A program made the translations under genes and the position numbers. From the NCBI RefSeq assembly GCF_900105595.1, contig NZ_LT629784.1:3286001-3350000 (forward strand): a DNA stretch of 64,000 nucleotides, in the 5' to 3' direction. The notes under the pieces were generated by a model. The model was not told the origin of the DNA. It searched no databases and worked only from the letters and a program-made list of their open reading frames with translations. Below, in pieces: positions 1 to 8,496 of the stretch (positions are counted from its first letter, which is position 1; every line of letters begins with the position of its first letter). Origin of the DNA: Stappia sp. ES.058. Lineage in GTDB: Bacteria; Pseudomonadota; Alphaproteobacteria; Rhizobiales; Stappiaceae.

Positions 1-2011
1 CTTCCAGACGCGTGACCAGCGAGAGCGGAACCGCCTTGGGTTCGGCCGATCCGGCCCTGAACAGAAGCATCGACACGGTCGACTGGCCGTCGAGCGCGGA
101 GGTGACCGCCTCTTCGTGCTGCTTGCGCTCTTCCTCGGCCACCACGCTGGAGGCATGGCTCGCCATGGCGGAAGATACCCCGTTCGGATCGATGATCATG
201 ATTACCGCGCCGTCACCGAGAATGGTGTTGCCGGAGAACATGGTCAGGTTTCGCAGCATCGTCGACATCGGCTTGACGACGATTTCCTCCGTGTGGAAGA
301 CCCCGTCGACGACGACGCCGAAGGTTTCGCTGCCCACCTGCATCACGACGATGAAACCCGTGTCGGAATTCGTCTCCGCATCGACGGCGGCGGGGTTGGC
401 CCCAAGCAGATAGGACATCTGCACCAGCGGCAGCAGCTTGTTGCGCAGCCGCAGGACGGGCGTGTCCTTGATCCGTTCGATGCGCGGTTCTGAATTGTCC
501 TGGACCCGAACCAGTTCGACGACCGACAGTTGCGGAATGGCATAGCGGTCGCCGCCAGCCTCGACGATCAGCGCCGAAACGATGGCCAGCGTCAGCGGGA
601 TCTTGATGATGAAGGCCGATCCCTTGCCCTGGACAGAGCGCAGGTCGATCGAGCCGCCGATCAGTTCGACATTGTTGCGCACCACATCCATGCCGACGCC
701 GCGGCCGGACACGCTGGTGACATTCGCCGCCGTCGAGAACCCTGCGGCGAAGATGAACTTGTGGATCTGCTGATCCGTCATCTTTTCCAGCTCGGCCTCG
801 GTGGAGATCCCGCGTTCCAGCACCTTGGCCTTGACCCGGTCGACGTCAATGCCACGACCGTCGTCCCGCACCTCGATGATGATATGGCCGCCTTCATGGT
901 AGGCGGACAGCGTGATCGTGCCCTTCTCGGACTTTCCGAGAGTGCGTCGGTCAGCCGGCATCTCCAGGCCGTGGTCGGCGGAGTTGCGGATCATGTGGGT
1001 GAGCGGATCCTTGATCAGCTCCAGCACCTGACGGTCAAGCTCGGTTTCCGCGCCGAGCATTTCCAGCTCGATCGGCTTCTCGAGTTCCTGACTGAGATCG
1101 CGAACGATACGGGGAAGCTTCTGCCAGGCATTTCCGATCGGCTGCATGCGCGTCTTCATGACGCCTTCCTGCAGCTCCGCGGTCACGTTGGACAGCCGCT
1201 GCAACGGCACCTTGAATTCGGAATCCTCGTGACGGCGCACGATTTCCAGAAGCTGGTTCCTCGTCAGCACCAGTTCGGAGACCATGGTCATCAGGTCTTC
1301 CAGCGTGTCGACCGCAACACGGATCGACTGGCTGGAGACAGATGCCTTCTTTTCGACGGGCTCCTTGGGGGCGGGCTCTTCCTTGGCCTTGGCCTTGGCC
1401 ACTTCGACCAGGGGTGCGGCAGCAACCGGAGCCGCTTCCACCTCGACCTCGTGATCGAGCTCTTCCTCTGTCGCGCTGACGGGAAGGTCGACCTCGCACT
1501 CCGCCTCGCGGAAGGCCCGCTCCAGATCGTCAAGCGATACCTCGCCCGGACGCAACGGACGCTCAAGGCTCTGCTCGGCGGCATCCGCCTCGTCCGGCTG
1601 TTCGGCCGCCGCCTCCGGCTCACCCTTGGTGTCGGCAGACAGGGACAACCGCTCAAGCTCGGAAATCAGATCGACGTCGCTGCCTTCCGGCTCCGCGCCG
1701 TTGGCCGCCTCGAGATCCGCAAGGATCTCCTTGATGCGATCGATCGACGTCAGGATCAGCGACACCGCCTCCTGGGTGACAGGCGCTCCATCACGGAACT
1801 TGCCCATCAGCGTCTCAGCCGCATGAGCCAACGCTTCCAGCCGGGGCAACCCGAGGAACCCGCAAGTCCCCTTGATGGTATGAACCAATCGGAAAACGTT
1901 ATCTAGAATCTTCGCGTTGTTCGGTTCTTGCTCGAACTTCACGAGTTCGACGTCGACGACGTCAAGGCTCTCGTTCGTTTCGGTTAGGAACTCGCTAAGC
2001 AAGTCGTCCAT
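1..2011 (-). CDS. cheA: Chemotaxis histidine kinase CheA (3' end cut by window edge)
   Basis: CheA phosphorylates itself in response to chemoreceptors and passes phosphate to CheY and CheB. The minus-strand frame is open from an ATG at 2011 to the window edge (about 670 codons), so the C-terminus is missing. The N-terminus is a phosphotransfer (HPt) domain with the motif FRLVHTIKGTCGFLG; the phosphorylated histidine is residue 44. A long Ala/Pro/Glu-rich linker follows (about residues 110-220), then the dimerisation region and the ATPase N-box (ELIKDPLTHMIRNSADHGLE, about residues 331-350). The last visible part reads as the CheW-like P5 domain that docks to receptors. ChpT lies directly upstream on the same strand after 132 bases. 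Other che genes probably follow outside the window. Family assignment is secure. Confidence 0.95.
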   Translation of the reverse strand, partial: MDDLLSEFLTETNESLDVVDVELVKFEQEPNNAKILDNVFRLVHTIKGTCGFLGLPRLEALAHAAETLMGKFRDGAPVTQEAVSLILTSIDRIKEILADLEAANGAEPEGSDVDLISELERLSLSADTKGEPEAAAEQPDEADAAEQSLERPLRPGEVSLDDLERAFREAECEVDLPVSATEEELDHEVEVEAAPVAAAPLVEVAKAKAKEEPAPKEPVEKKASVSSQSIRVAVDTLEDLMTMVSELVLTRNQLLEIVRRHEDSEFKVPLQRLSNVTAELQEGVMKTRMQPIGNAWQKLPRIVRDLSQELEKPIELEMLGAETELDRQVLELIKDPLTHMIRNSADHGLEMPADRRTLGKSEKGTITLSAYHEGGHIIIEVRDDGRGIDVDRVKAKVLERGISTEAELEKMTDQQIHKFIFAAGFSTAANVTSVSGRGVGMDVVRNNVELIGGSIDLRSVQGKGSAFIIKIPLTLAIVSALIVEAGGDRYAIPQLSVVELVRVQDNSEPRIERIKDTPVLRLRNKLLPLVQMSYLLGANPAAVDAETNSDTGFIVVMQVGSETFGVVVDGVFHTEEIVVKPMSTMLRNLTMFSGNTILGDGAVIMIIDPNGVSSAMASHASSVVAEEERKQHEEAVTSALDGQSTVSMLLFRAGSAEPKAVPLSLVTRLE

Positions 2012-2143
2012 GGTCAAACTCACCCGACTGGTTACTGGTACACAGCCCGGATCTAATGTCCGGGCAACCCATCCCTCGTCGAAGAGCATGCCGTCGAAAC
2101 AGTTAAGATAAATTGAAACCAGACAACTACGTTTGGCGCTAAA

Positions 2144-2788
2144 TCATGTTGCCGATGCAGCAGTGATTTTAACTCCGTCATCTTCCTTAATGACTTCTAA
2201 ACTCATACCCGAATCCCGAGCAAGCAGCGCTGCATACACCGGCTGCACCGTATGCGCGTCAATCCGCTCGGGTTCGTTGCCCGCCATCATGTCGAGAACC
2301 AGCGCCGGCACCTTGGTCGTCGAGCCGGTGACCTTGAGTTCGAAGGTCGGCGTTTGCGGATCGCCTTCCATCCTCACGGTGATAAGGCCGCCACGCGGAA
2401 CACACTGGTTGGCCAACAGGATGAGGTTGAGGAGCAGCTTGACACGGTTCTTCGGCATCAAGAGCCGCGGCACCTGCCATTCCAGATCCGCTTTTTCGTT
2501 TGCCAGGAACCCGGCGGCGACCGACTGCGCGTCACCGAGGTCGATCTCCGCCCCCGCCGAACCGGCCGCACCGAAGGCAAGACGGGCGAACTGAAGCTTC
2601 GCAGAGGCCTGGCGGGCGCTCTTGCGTATCAGTTCCATCGCGAATTCCTTCATGTCTCCGCTGTCTTCCTCGTCCAGAACCTCAAGGCCGTTGGTAATGG
2701 CCCCCACCGGCGAGATGATGTCGTGGCAGACGCGGCTTGCAACAAGGGCTGCAAGGTCCAGGGCGCTGAGATCGTCGATGGCGGTCAT
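2144..2788 (-). CDS. chpT: Histidine phosphotransferase ChpT
   Basis: ChpT relays phosphate from the hybrid kinase CckA to the cell-cycle master regulator CtrA and to CpdR in alphaproteobacteria. The protein has 214 residues, the usual family length. The motif SRVCHDIISPVGAI near the N-terminus places the conserved phosphoacceptor histidine at residue 22, in a helix typical of the DHp-like fold. The C-terminal half resembles a degenerate GHKL ATPase domain, as is known for ChpT; no intact ATP-binding G-boxes are visible. It lies upstream of cheA on the same strand, so the two may be co-transcribed. RcdA and TrcR, also cell-cycle proteins, lie about 50 kb away in this window. Phosphotransferases of this family could also serve chemotaxis or stress pathways, but ChpT is the best match. 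Confidence 0.85.
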   Translation of the reverse strand: MTAIDDLSALDLAALVASRVCHDIISPVGAITNGLEVLDEEDSGDMKEFAMELIRKSARQASAKLQFARLAFGAAGSAGAEIDLGDAQSVAAGFLANEKADLEWQVPRLLMPKNRVKLLLNLILLANQCVPRGGLITVRMEGDPQTPTFELKVTGSTTKVPALVLDMMAGNEPERIDAHTVQPVYAALLARDSGMSLEVIKEDDGVKITAASAT

Positions 2789-2922
2789 GCGGTCGTCCTC
2801 GAATGGGGGCTGTCCGTCGATAGCGGATGTATCGCGAAGCTTTCTCTATGATTCGCAAGTCTTGCAAGGGTTACACCCGGCATTGCGCCCTGCCAAGAAA
2901 GGCAGGCTTTATACGGGAAGAA

Positions 2923-3776
2923 TCAATATCCCACTTCCGCGTTTTGGATTTCCGGGTAGCGGTTCAAGACCCGTTCCACGCGGTCGACCAGATCGCTTCT
3001 CAGGCCCGCACCTCTTAATGCATAGTCCAGACATTCGAGTTGGGCCTTAAGAGTTGCTGATTGCGCCTTGGGCACGGAACCGCGGCGATAATGCTGAGGC
3101 TGCTTCTGGAAATGGCGATTGAAGAGGCGATCGTGATGGGCGCAGACGTTTCGCAAATCATTGAAACCTGGCATCCAAGAATCAAAACCGTAAGAGCCGC
3201 CACCCCAAAATGGGACGCGACCTCCTATCTTACTGAATTCTGCAGTGCAGCGTACAAACGCACCGCAGTTCCGAACGTCAGAAATTCCTTGAGCATCCAA
3301 ATCGGCGGCAGGGGCGGCTCCGTATAGGTGCGGCTGTAGTGTTTCGCTCTCTGGTCTTTCGTTTCGGCGAAAACCGATAGAATTTTCTTCAGCGCTTCCC
3401 TATGCGAATCTGTGTTCTTGAAGGCTCTGTCAACGAAATATGGATGGCTACCGAATCGTGCACTCAACACTTCAGACAAACGGTTGCGAAAAACTATTTC
3501 AAGATGACAAACGCTTGCGAAGCAAATCATTCGAAATTTGGTATCACACTCATACAAACGCAGTATATGCTGATAGGTTGTACCAGCTACAAATGGTTTG
3601 CTAGGTAGATTTCCATCTCTTCGACTGAGGAAATATATTCGAAGACGTTCGTAGCCAATTTCCTCAATATTTCGAGCCGCAACGTTTGGCCGAGTAATGA
3701 CAAGACCACGACTGCGCAAATGAGCAACCCGCTGATGTGCCGTTGCGTGCGGTTTGTTAAAAGGGTTGGAAACCAC
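2923..3776 (-). pseudogene. Decayed Abi_2-family (AbiD/AbiF-like) abortive-infection gene
   Basis: The reading begins near a GTG at 3776 with NPFNKPHATAHQRVAHLRSRG, followed by an IGYERLR segment, which is the typical start of Abi_2 proteins. It runs through PPIWMLKEFLTFGT to an in-frame TAG at 3227-3225. Past the stop the same frame continues as EVASHFGVAALTVL. Then, near the A-run at 3184-3187, the homology jumps to another frame that carries SWMPGFNDLRNVCAHHDRLFNR, the conserved RN-x-CAHH-x-RL core of the family, and ends at 2923. One nonsense codon plus one frameshift over about 285 codons mean that it is broken unless the sequence is wrong at two places. Upstream bases (about 3340-3720) are clearly richer in A and T than the neighbouring core genes, which fits acquisition by transfer. 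Abi_2 proteins are known from phage-abortive systems and some are linked to RNA targeting. Confidence 0.8.
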
Positions 3777-3940
3777 GGGCAAGCAGCCGAAAAATAGACG
3801 AAGCTGAAAATAAGAAGGGCCGCCCTTTTGCACCTCTTTCGAGAGTGTGGCGACCCATGACCGTTTTAGGGTACAAGGATTGAGCCTATTGATCAATACG
3901 AAACGACGAAGGCCTCCCAGCAATAGAAGAGAGCACCTCC

Positions 3941-4420
3941 CTACCGCCCGCCGCACCCCTGGCGCTCCGCGTTTTCCTCCGCGGCGGTGATCTGGCTCTT
4001 CGGGTCTGCCAGGAAAAGAAACCGGTTGATCTCCGAATGAAACAGCAAGAGACGCGTCTCGTAGAGGGCGAATACCCTGGGATTGCCTGCCGTCACAAAA
4101 CCGTCGGCCAGGGCGACCGGGTCGCATCCCGCCAGATGCGGCGCATAGATCTCCGGGTCCGCCTCGAACGCAGCCTGGTTCCCTTCGTTCACGAAGACCC
4201 AGATCGTCCCGCCCCAGCGCACCTCGTGGCGCGGCAGGCCCTCGCGTGGCCGGCGTACGATGAAATAGGCAACCGGGTCGTGCCCGCCGAGCGCATATCC
4301 GCTCATCGTGTCGGTGGCAAAATCCTGGGCACGCGCGTCCGAAGTGGCGAGCGTCGCGGCGATAACCGCCATTGCCAGCCTCCACCATAATGTCTTCGGA
4401 ATTCGATTACACTCTGACAC
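3941..4420 (-). CDS. Secreted YHS-domain protein
   Basis: The product is a small exported protein of about 159 residues. The chosen start is a GTG at 4420 with GGAG eight bases upstream; earlier in-frame starts (up to 4666) would run through the promoter of the divergent gene. A signal peptide is evident: basic N-region, hydrophobic stretch LAMAVIAATLA, and a probable cleavage after DARA (residue 31). The mature part has the motif GGHDPVAYF and a segment Y-x-PHLAGCDP, then GNP-x-x-FALY and LLFHSE, as in the YHS family often found beside metal transporters or in periplasmic proteins of unknown role. It is divergently arranged with the EipA gene. The molecular function is not known. Confidence 0.75.
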   Translation of the reverse strand: MSECNRIPKTLWWRLAMAVIAATLATSDARAQDFATDTMSGYALGGHDPVAYFIVRRPREGLPRHEVRWGGTIWVFVNEGNQAAFEADPEIYAPHLAGCDPVALADGFVTAGNPRVFALYETRLLLFHSEINRFLFLADPKSQITAAEENAERQGCGGR

Positions 4421-4584
4421 CGAATCAACTCCGACGAATGCAACGGAACGAATGTGCGTCACCACCGTCCGCTTGGCCAATTCCTTCAAGACCGCCTGCG
4501 CAGCGCAGCCTCGTTCCGTCCGTTCACCGTGCATCGGCGCCCCGACGTCAAACACGCGGCCGCCAGTCTGAGAGGACACTAAAC

Positions 4585-5190
4585 ATGATTCCGCACCGCG
4601 CGTCCGCTCCCCGCCATTCCATGCGAACCGGATTTCGAGCCATCGCACTCGCCCTCGCGTTCGCAACGGCGATCGTCCTGGCCCCCACCGCCAGAGCGCA
4701 GCAGCCGGAAGAATACAGCCAGGACGAACTTCTCAACGCCGGCCACCGCTTTTTCGGCCAGATATCCGGAGGCCTCGCCTCGGTGATCGAACGTGCGGTT
4801 TCGCAATACGGCCAACCGAACGGCTATATTCTCGGCGAAGAGGGCTCCGGCGCGCTTTTGGCGGGCGCGCGCTACGGCGAGGGACAACTCTACACCCGCA
4901 ACGCCGGCACGCACAAAGTGTTCTGGCAGGGCCCGTCCTTCGGCTGGGACGTGGGCGCCGACGGCGCCCGGACGATGATGCTCGTCTACAACCTGCCCGA
5001 CACCAACGCGATCCTGCGCCGCTATGTCGGAGTCGCCGGCTCCGCCTATCTGGTCGGCGGCTTCGGCATGACCGTGCTGTCCAACCATGACATCTATGTG
5101 GTCCCCGTGCGCGCCGGCGTCGGCGCACGGCTCGGCGTCAATATCGGATACCTCAAGTTCACCGCCGAACCGACATGGAACCCGTTCTGA
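4585..5190 (+). CDS. eipA: EipA-family periplasmic envelope protein (DUF1134)
   Basis: The protein has 201 residues from the ATG at 4585, preceded by GAGAGGA at a good distance. A signal peptide ends about residue 38 at the sequence PTARA. The mature part is a DUF1134/EipA domain: GGLASVIERAVSQYG, then IGEEG-like and YGEGQLYTRN segments, and a C-terminal VGVGARLGVNIGYLKF-type strand. EipA of Brucella abortus is a soluble periplasmic beta-barrel-like protein needed for envelope integrity under stress; its biochemical activity is unknown. The gene stands alone on the plus strand, divergent from the YHS gene. Confidence 0.85.
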   Translation: MIPHRASAPRHSMRTGFRAIALALAFATAIVLAPTARAQQPEEYSQDELLNAGHRFFGQISGGLASVIERAVSQYGQPNGYILGEEGSGALLAGARYGEGQLYTRNAGTHKVFWQGPSFGWDVGADGARTMMLVYNLPDTNAILRRYVGVAGSAYLVGGFGMTVLSNHDIYVVPVRAGVGARLGVNIGYLKFTAEPTWNPF

Positions 5191-5193
5191 CTG

Positions 5194-5210
5194 CACGCGC
5201 GCGCGCGCGC
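5194..5210. repeat. Alternating CG tract
   Basis: Seventeen bases of almost pure CG dinucleotides follow directly after the eipA stop codon. Alternating purine-pyrimidine tracts of this kind can adopt Z-DNA under negative supercoiling. No hairpin-plus-T terminator is seen here. Confidence 0.6.
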
Positions 5211-5323
5211 TTTCACAGCTCCCGCTTGGCGGAAGACCGGACGTCAGGTAAGCAGGAGGGATCGGAGCGGGCGGAAACGCGCGCCATCCGGATCCGCGCG
5301 AAACGAAATGGTGGTGGTCGGTC

Positions 5324-6523
5324 TTGATTGAAGCGGCAATGCTTGTGGCACTGGGTGCCTGCCTCGCGGGCCTCGTCGCGCTGGCGGTGCTGCCGGCGAT
5401 CTGGCGACGTGCGGTGCGGCTGACACGGCAGGCTGTCGAGGCCACGAGCCCGATGACCCACGCCGACGTTCGGGCCGAGATCGGCAGCCTTCGGGCCGGA
5501 CACGCGTTGGAAAACCGCAGGCTTGCCAGCGGTCTGGAACGGCTGCAAGCCGAGACCGCAACCAACCGGATCGCCCGCGACCGGGCGGAAAACGCAGCCA
5601 ACGACCTGCGCAAGGAGGTGATGTCCCGCGACCAGGCACTGGCCGAGGCCTCAGCGCGCGAAGACGGGTTGCGGCGGGAAATCCAGCAGCATGAGGAAGC
5701 CGTCGCCATGGCGAAGGCGCGCCAGCGCGAACTGGAACGCAGTCTCAAGCGCATGATGGCAACCGCGGGCGAGAGCGCCGACACAACGGCACTTATGGAT
5801 GAGGCAGCGCACGCATCGCCGGATGGGCGTTCCGGCACGGATGCCAGCGCCACCCGCGCGTCGGACCTTGCCAGGATCGCGGGGCTCGAATCGGAGATCA
5901 CCTCCTTGAAGCGCAAGCTGGAAGCTGCCGAGCAGAAAGCGGGCGCATCGCCGGACGAGACGCCCGGATCCCCGGAACAGACCTCCCGCACCTCCCGTCA
6001 ACGGTTTGGACAGCAGAACAACCGACTGTTTGAAGCGGAATCCAGGCTGATCGCCGCGCAGGCAGAAATCACGCGCCTGTCCATTCTTCTGGAGGAAGCC
6101 GGTCAGAGCGATGCCACGCACGAGGCTCCCGCGGCGACCACCGCCGGCAGCGCGGAGCGATTGACCGCCGACACGGAGCGACTGGAGGGAGAAAACGCGC
6201 GCCTGCGCGCCGAATTGCACAGCAACGACGACTTCATGTCCTTGCGCCGCGAGCTGTCGGATCTGGCCGCGTCAGTAGTGGCAAGGCTCGAGGAGCCTGG
6301 AACGGAAACGCAGGGCCCGGCAGACATCGGGGCGGAAACGTCGGCTGAGCCGCAAGCCGGAGAGCCTGAGCAACTGACCGGCACAGACACACAACAATCG
6401 CTTTCCGCACGGATTCGTGCCGCCAGGAAGCGTCTGAAAACGGAAGGCGGCGGACGCGACGCAGCGTCCAAGCCGTCGTCTGCGCAAAGTGATCCGGCAG
6501 CGAAACAAAAAGCCGAGGTCTGA
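5324..6523 (+). CDS. Membrane-anchored coiled-coil protein, unknown function
   Basis: The product has 399 residues and starts at a TTG (5324); an ATG at codon 6 is an alternative. One N-terminal membrane segment (about residues 5-28, LVALGACLAGLVALAVLPAIW) is followed by the pattern RRAVRLTRQAVEATSPMT, which recurs in uncharacterised proteins of Hyphomicrobiales. Most of the rest is predicted coiled coil rich in Glu, Arg, Ala and Gln (about 50-150, 185-215 and 225-300), separated by Ser/Thr/Asp-rich linkers. The C-terminus is basic. The protein is therefore probably anchored in the inner membrane with a long cytoplasmic rod. It has no enzyme motif. It stands alone between eipA and tRNA-Glu. 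Confidence 0.7.
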   Translation: MIEAAMLVALGACLAGLVALAVLPAIWRRAVRLTRQAVEATSPMTHADVRAEIGSLRAGHALENRRLASGLERLQAETATNRIARDRAENAANDLRKEVMSRDQALAEASAREDGLRREIQQHEEAVAMAKARQRELERSLKRMMATAGESADTTALMDEAAHASPDGRSGTDASATRASDLARIAGLESEITSLKRKLEAAEQKAGASPDETPGSPEQTSRTSRQRFGQQNNRLFEAESRLIAAQAEITRLSILLEEAGQSDATHEAPAATTAGSAERLTADTERLEGENARLRAELHSNDDFMSLRRELSDLAASVVARLEEPGTETQGPADIGAETSAEPQAGEPEQLTGTDTQQSLSARIRAARKRLKTEGGGRDAASKPSSAQSDPAAKQKAEV

Positions 6524-6734
6524 AAGCCGGCCCCGCACGGAGCCTGTTGTCCCGGCACGTCGTCCTAAGGTCGCGCGCCGGTTTTCGATCCGGTACCCCG
6601 TTTCGGCATGCACAGCCCGTTCTCACGAAACGGCAATATGAACACACCTGTAGCGGCACATACGCGAATGACGCATTTGCCCGTGCATACAAAAATTCGT
6701 GCTGGAAAAATCCCGGATTGCGACCCGGCGCAAA

Positions 6735-6810
6735 TGGTACCCCCAAGGGGACTCGAACCCCTGTTTCCGCCGTGAGAGGGCGGCGTCCTAGACCGCTAGA
6801 CGATGGGGGC
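6735..6810 (-). tRNA. tRNA-Glu (anticodon CTC)
   Basis: On the minus strand a 76-base cloverleaf can be drawn with the CCA end encoded. The acceptor arm pairs GCCCCCA with TGGGGGT (one G-U pair). The anticodon stem is CCGCC/GGCGG around the loop CTCTCAC, giving anticodon CTC. The T arm is AGGGG-TTCGAGT-CCCCT. No integrase or duplicated tRNA end is seen nearby, so it has not obviously served as an insertion site. Confidence 0.95.
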
Positions 6811-6936
6811 ATCGCTGGTCTTCGACGAGAAGACCGGCGGTATAAACCGGGGCGACAACGATTGCAAGCATGTATCGGGGCAAATTCGTGTGGCGCCCCG
6901 GACCGGCCGGAAACCGGTGCCGGAACGGCCGACTCC

Positions 6937-7299
6937 CTATCGCGAAACGAAGGTGGTTTCGCCAATCACCTTGCCGGTCGCGGGATCAAGATACACAAGC
7001 TTGCTCGCCGCGCCCTCGCGCACAAGCAGGATCAAGCGTCCCTCGGCCAGCGCCATGCTTTCCACGCGGCCGTCCTTGCCGATGGCGATGGTTGCGGCTA
7101 TATCGGCTGCATCCGGCGGCGAGGCGCGGTCGGACAATCTGTAGATGATCGCCGCGAAAACCGCCGCGAACCCGAGCGTCATGATCAGTCCGGACACGGC
7201 GAGCAGGCGTTTCAGTTTTGCCTGAAGACGCTCCGCGGCCGGGTCCAGCGGCGGTTCCGTCCGGCTGTCGTCGTCGTCGTCCAAACCCGGATGTGTCAT
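6937..7299 (-). CDS. DUF6476 small membrane protein
   Basis: The protein has 120 residues from the ATG at 7299. The N-terminus is acidic (a DDDDD run). One membrane segment follows (about residues 35-57, VSGLIMTLGFAAVFAAIIY), then a soluble domain with IAIGKDGRVESMAL, LILLVREG and VYLDPATGKVIGE, the DUF6476 pattern of alphaproteobacteria. Its role is unknown. Its start codon overlaps the start codon of divergent rluD inside a single CATG, so both genes must share a very compact control region. Confidence 0.75.
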   Translation of the reverse strand: MTHPGLDDDDDSRTEPPLDPAAERLQAKLKRLLAVSGLIMTLGFAAVFAAIIYRLSDRASPPDAADIAATIAIGKDGRVESMALAEGRLILLVREGAASKLVYLDPATGKVIGETTFVSR

Positions 7300-8341
7300 G
7301 TCGATGTCCACCAATGAAACGCCGGATACGGATCCGGCCGAAATCACTGCCGGTCCGCAGGACGCGGGCGTCCGTCTGGACGCCTGTCTGGCGCGGCACG
7401 TTCAGGAAATCAGCCGCAACCGCATCCAGTCCCTGATCAGGGAAGGCCATGTGCGCGTCGGCGCGCGGACCATAGTCGAGCCCAAATACCGGGTCAACGA
7501 GGGAGACCGCCTCGCCCTCGACCGGCCCGAACCGGAGCCGGCGGAGCCGGAAGCCCAGGATATTCCGCTTGTCGTCGCCTATGAAGACGAGCACCTGATC
7601 GTCATCGACAAACCGGCCGGACTGGTGGTTCACCCAGCCGCCGGCCACGCCAGCGGCACGCTCGTCAACGCGCTGTTGCACCATTGCGGCGACAGCCTCT
7701 CCGGCATTGGCGGCGTGCGCCGTCCCGGCATCGTCCACCGTCTCGACAAGGACACCAGCGGCCTTTTGGTGGTTGCCAAGACCGATGCGGCGCATCAGGG
7801 CCTGAGCGCGCAATTCGCCGACCATGGTCGCACCGGGCCGCTTGAGCGCGAATACTCCGCGCTCGTCTGGGGCGCGCCGTCGCATCTGAAGGGCACGGTC
7901 GACGCCAATCTCGGACGCTCCACCCACAATCGCCAGAAGATCGCCGTTTTCCGCTCGGGCGGGCGGACCGCCATCACCCATTGGCAGGTGCGCGAGCGCT
8001 TTCTGGAACCCGGCCCCCAGCCCAAGGGCGCTCCGGCGATCGCCGCGCTCCTGACCTGCCGGCTGGAAACCGGTCGCACCCATCAGATCCGCGTCCACAT
8101 GGCCCATATCGGGCATCCGCTCGTGGGAGACGCCGACTATGGCGCGGGCTTTCGCACCAAGGCGACGCGCCTGGACGAGCCGGCGAAAAGCATCGTCCAG
8201 GCGTTTCCGCGCCAGGCGTTGCACGCCGGCCTGCTTGCTTTCGAGCACCCCGCCACGGCTGAGACGCTGCGCTTCGAAAGTCCCCGCCCGGACGACCTCG
8301 AAGCCCTGATCGGTGCATTTCGATCAATTTCTGCACTTTAA
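7298..8341 (+). CDS. rluD: Ribosomal large-subunit pseudouridine synthase, RluD family
   Basis: The enzyme converts uridines of 23S rRNA (helix 69 for RluD) to pseudouridine. The 347-residue protein has an N-terminal S4 RNA-binding domain (about residues 17-75) and a RluA/RluD catalytic domain with VIDKPAGLVVHP, the catalytic motif GIVHRLDKDTSGLLVVAK (Asp in HRLDKDT) and GRTHQIRVH near residue 265. The start at 7298 overlaps the divergent DUF6476 start; the ATG two codons later is an alternative. rpoH follows 155 bases downstream in the same direction, an arrangement common in alphaproteobacteria. Confidence 0.93.
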   Translation: MSMSTNETPDTDPAEITAGPQDAGVRLDACLARHVQEISRNRIQSLIREGHVRVGARTIVEPKYRVNEGDRLALDRPEPEPAEPEAQDIPLVVAYEDEHLIVIDKPAGLVVHPAAGHASGTLVNALLHHCGDSLSGIGGVRRPGIVHRLDKDTSGLLVVAKTDAAHQGLSAQFADHGRTGPLEREYSALVWGAPSHLKGTVDANLGRSTHNRQKIAVFRSGGRTAITHWQVRERFLEPGPQPKGAPAIAALLTCRLETGRTHQIRVHMAHIGHPLVGDADYGAGFRTKATRLDEPAKSIVQAFPRQALHAGLLAFEHPATAETLRFESPRPDDLEALIGAFRSISAL

Positions 8342-8390
8342 AATGCAAAATCAGGCCGTGTTTTCGTCAATTTGATCCTTATATTGAGCA

Positions 8391-8413
8391 TTGGCGTGCC
8401 GTTTGGGCGCCAA
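8391..8413 (+). promoter_or_regulatory. Inverted repeat in the rpoH leader
   Basis: TTGGCG and CGCCAA flank an 11-base loop about 85 bases upstream of the rpoH start, just after an AT-rich stretch (TTGATCCTTATATTG) that could hold a promoter. In the RNA this would form a small hairpin; in DNA it could be a protein site. Either reading is tentative. Confidence 0.35.
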
Positions 8414-8496
8414 CGGGGATGCCTGAAGATGGAGGCTTTGCGGGGATTTCTCCCGCATCGCACCGGAGGGATCACATTGGGAGAAAGGGTGCATTC

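Noticed and set aside
2103..2116. CtrA box upstream of cheA
   Set aside because: TTAA and TTGA are six bases apart, not seven, so spacing and sequence both deviate from the consensus.
3225..4388. A 387-codon minus-strand open frame covering the Abi_2 part and the YHS region
   Set aside because: Its first half lies out of frame under the YHS gene and has no similarity. Only the part after about 3776 is homologous to Abi_2.
6735..6810. tRNA-Glu as a genomic island attachment site
   Set aside because: No integrase and no repeated tRNA 3' end were found on either side.
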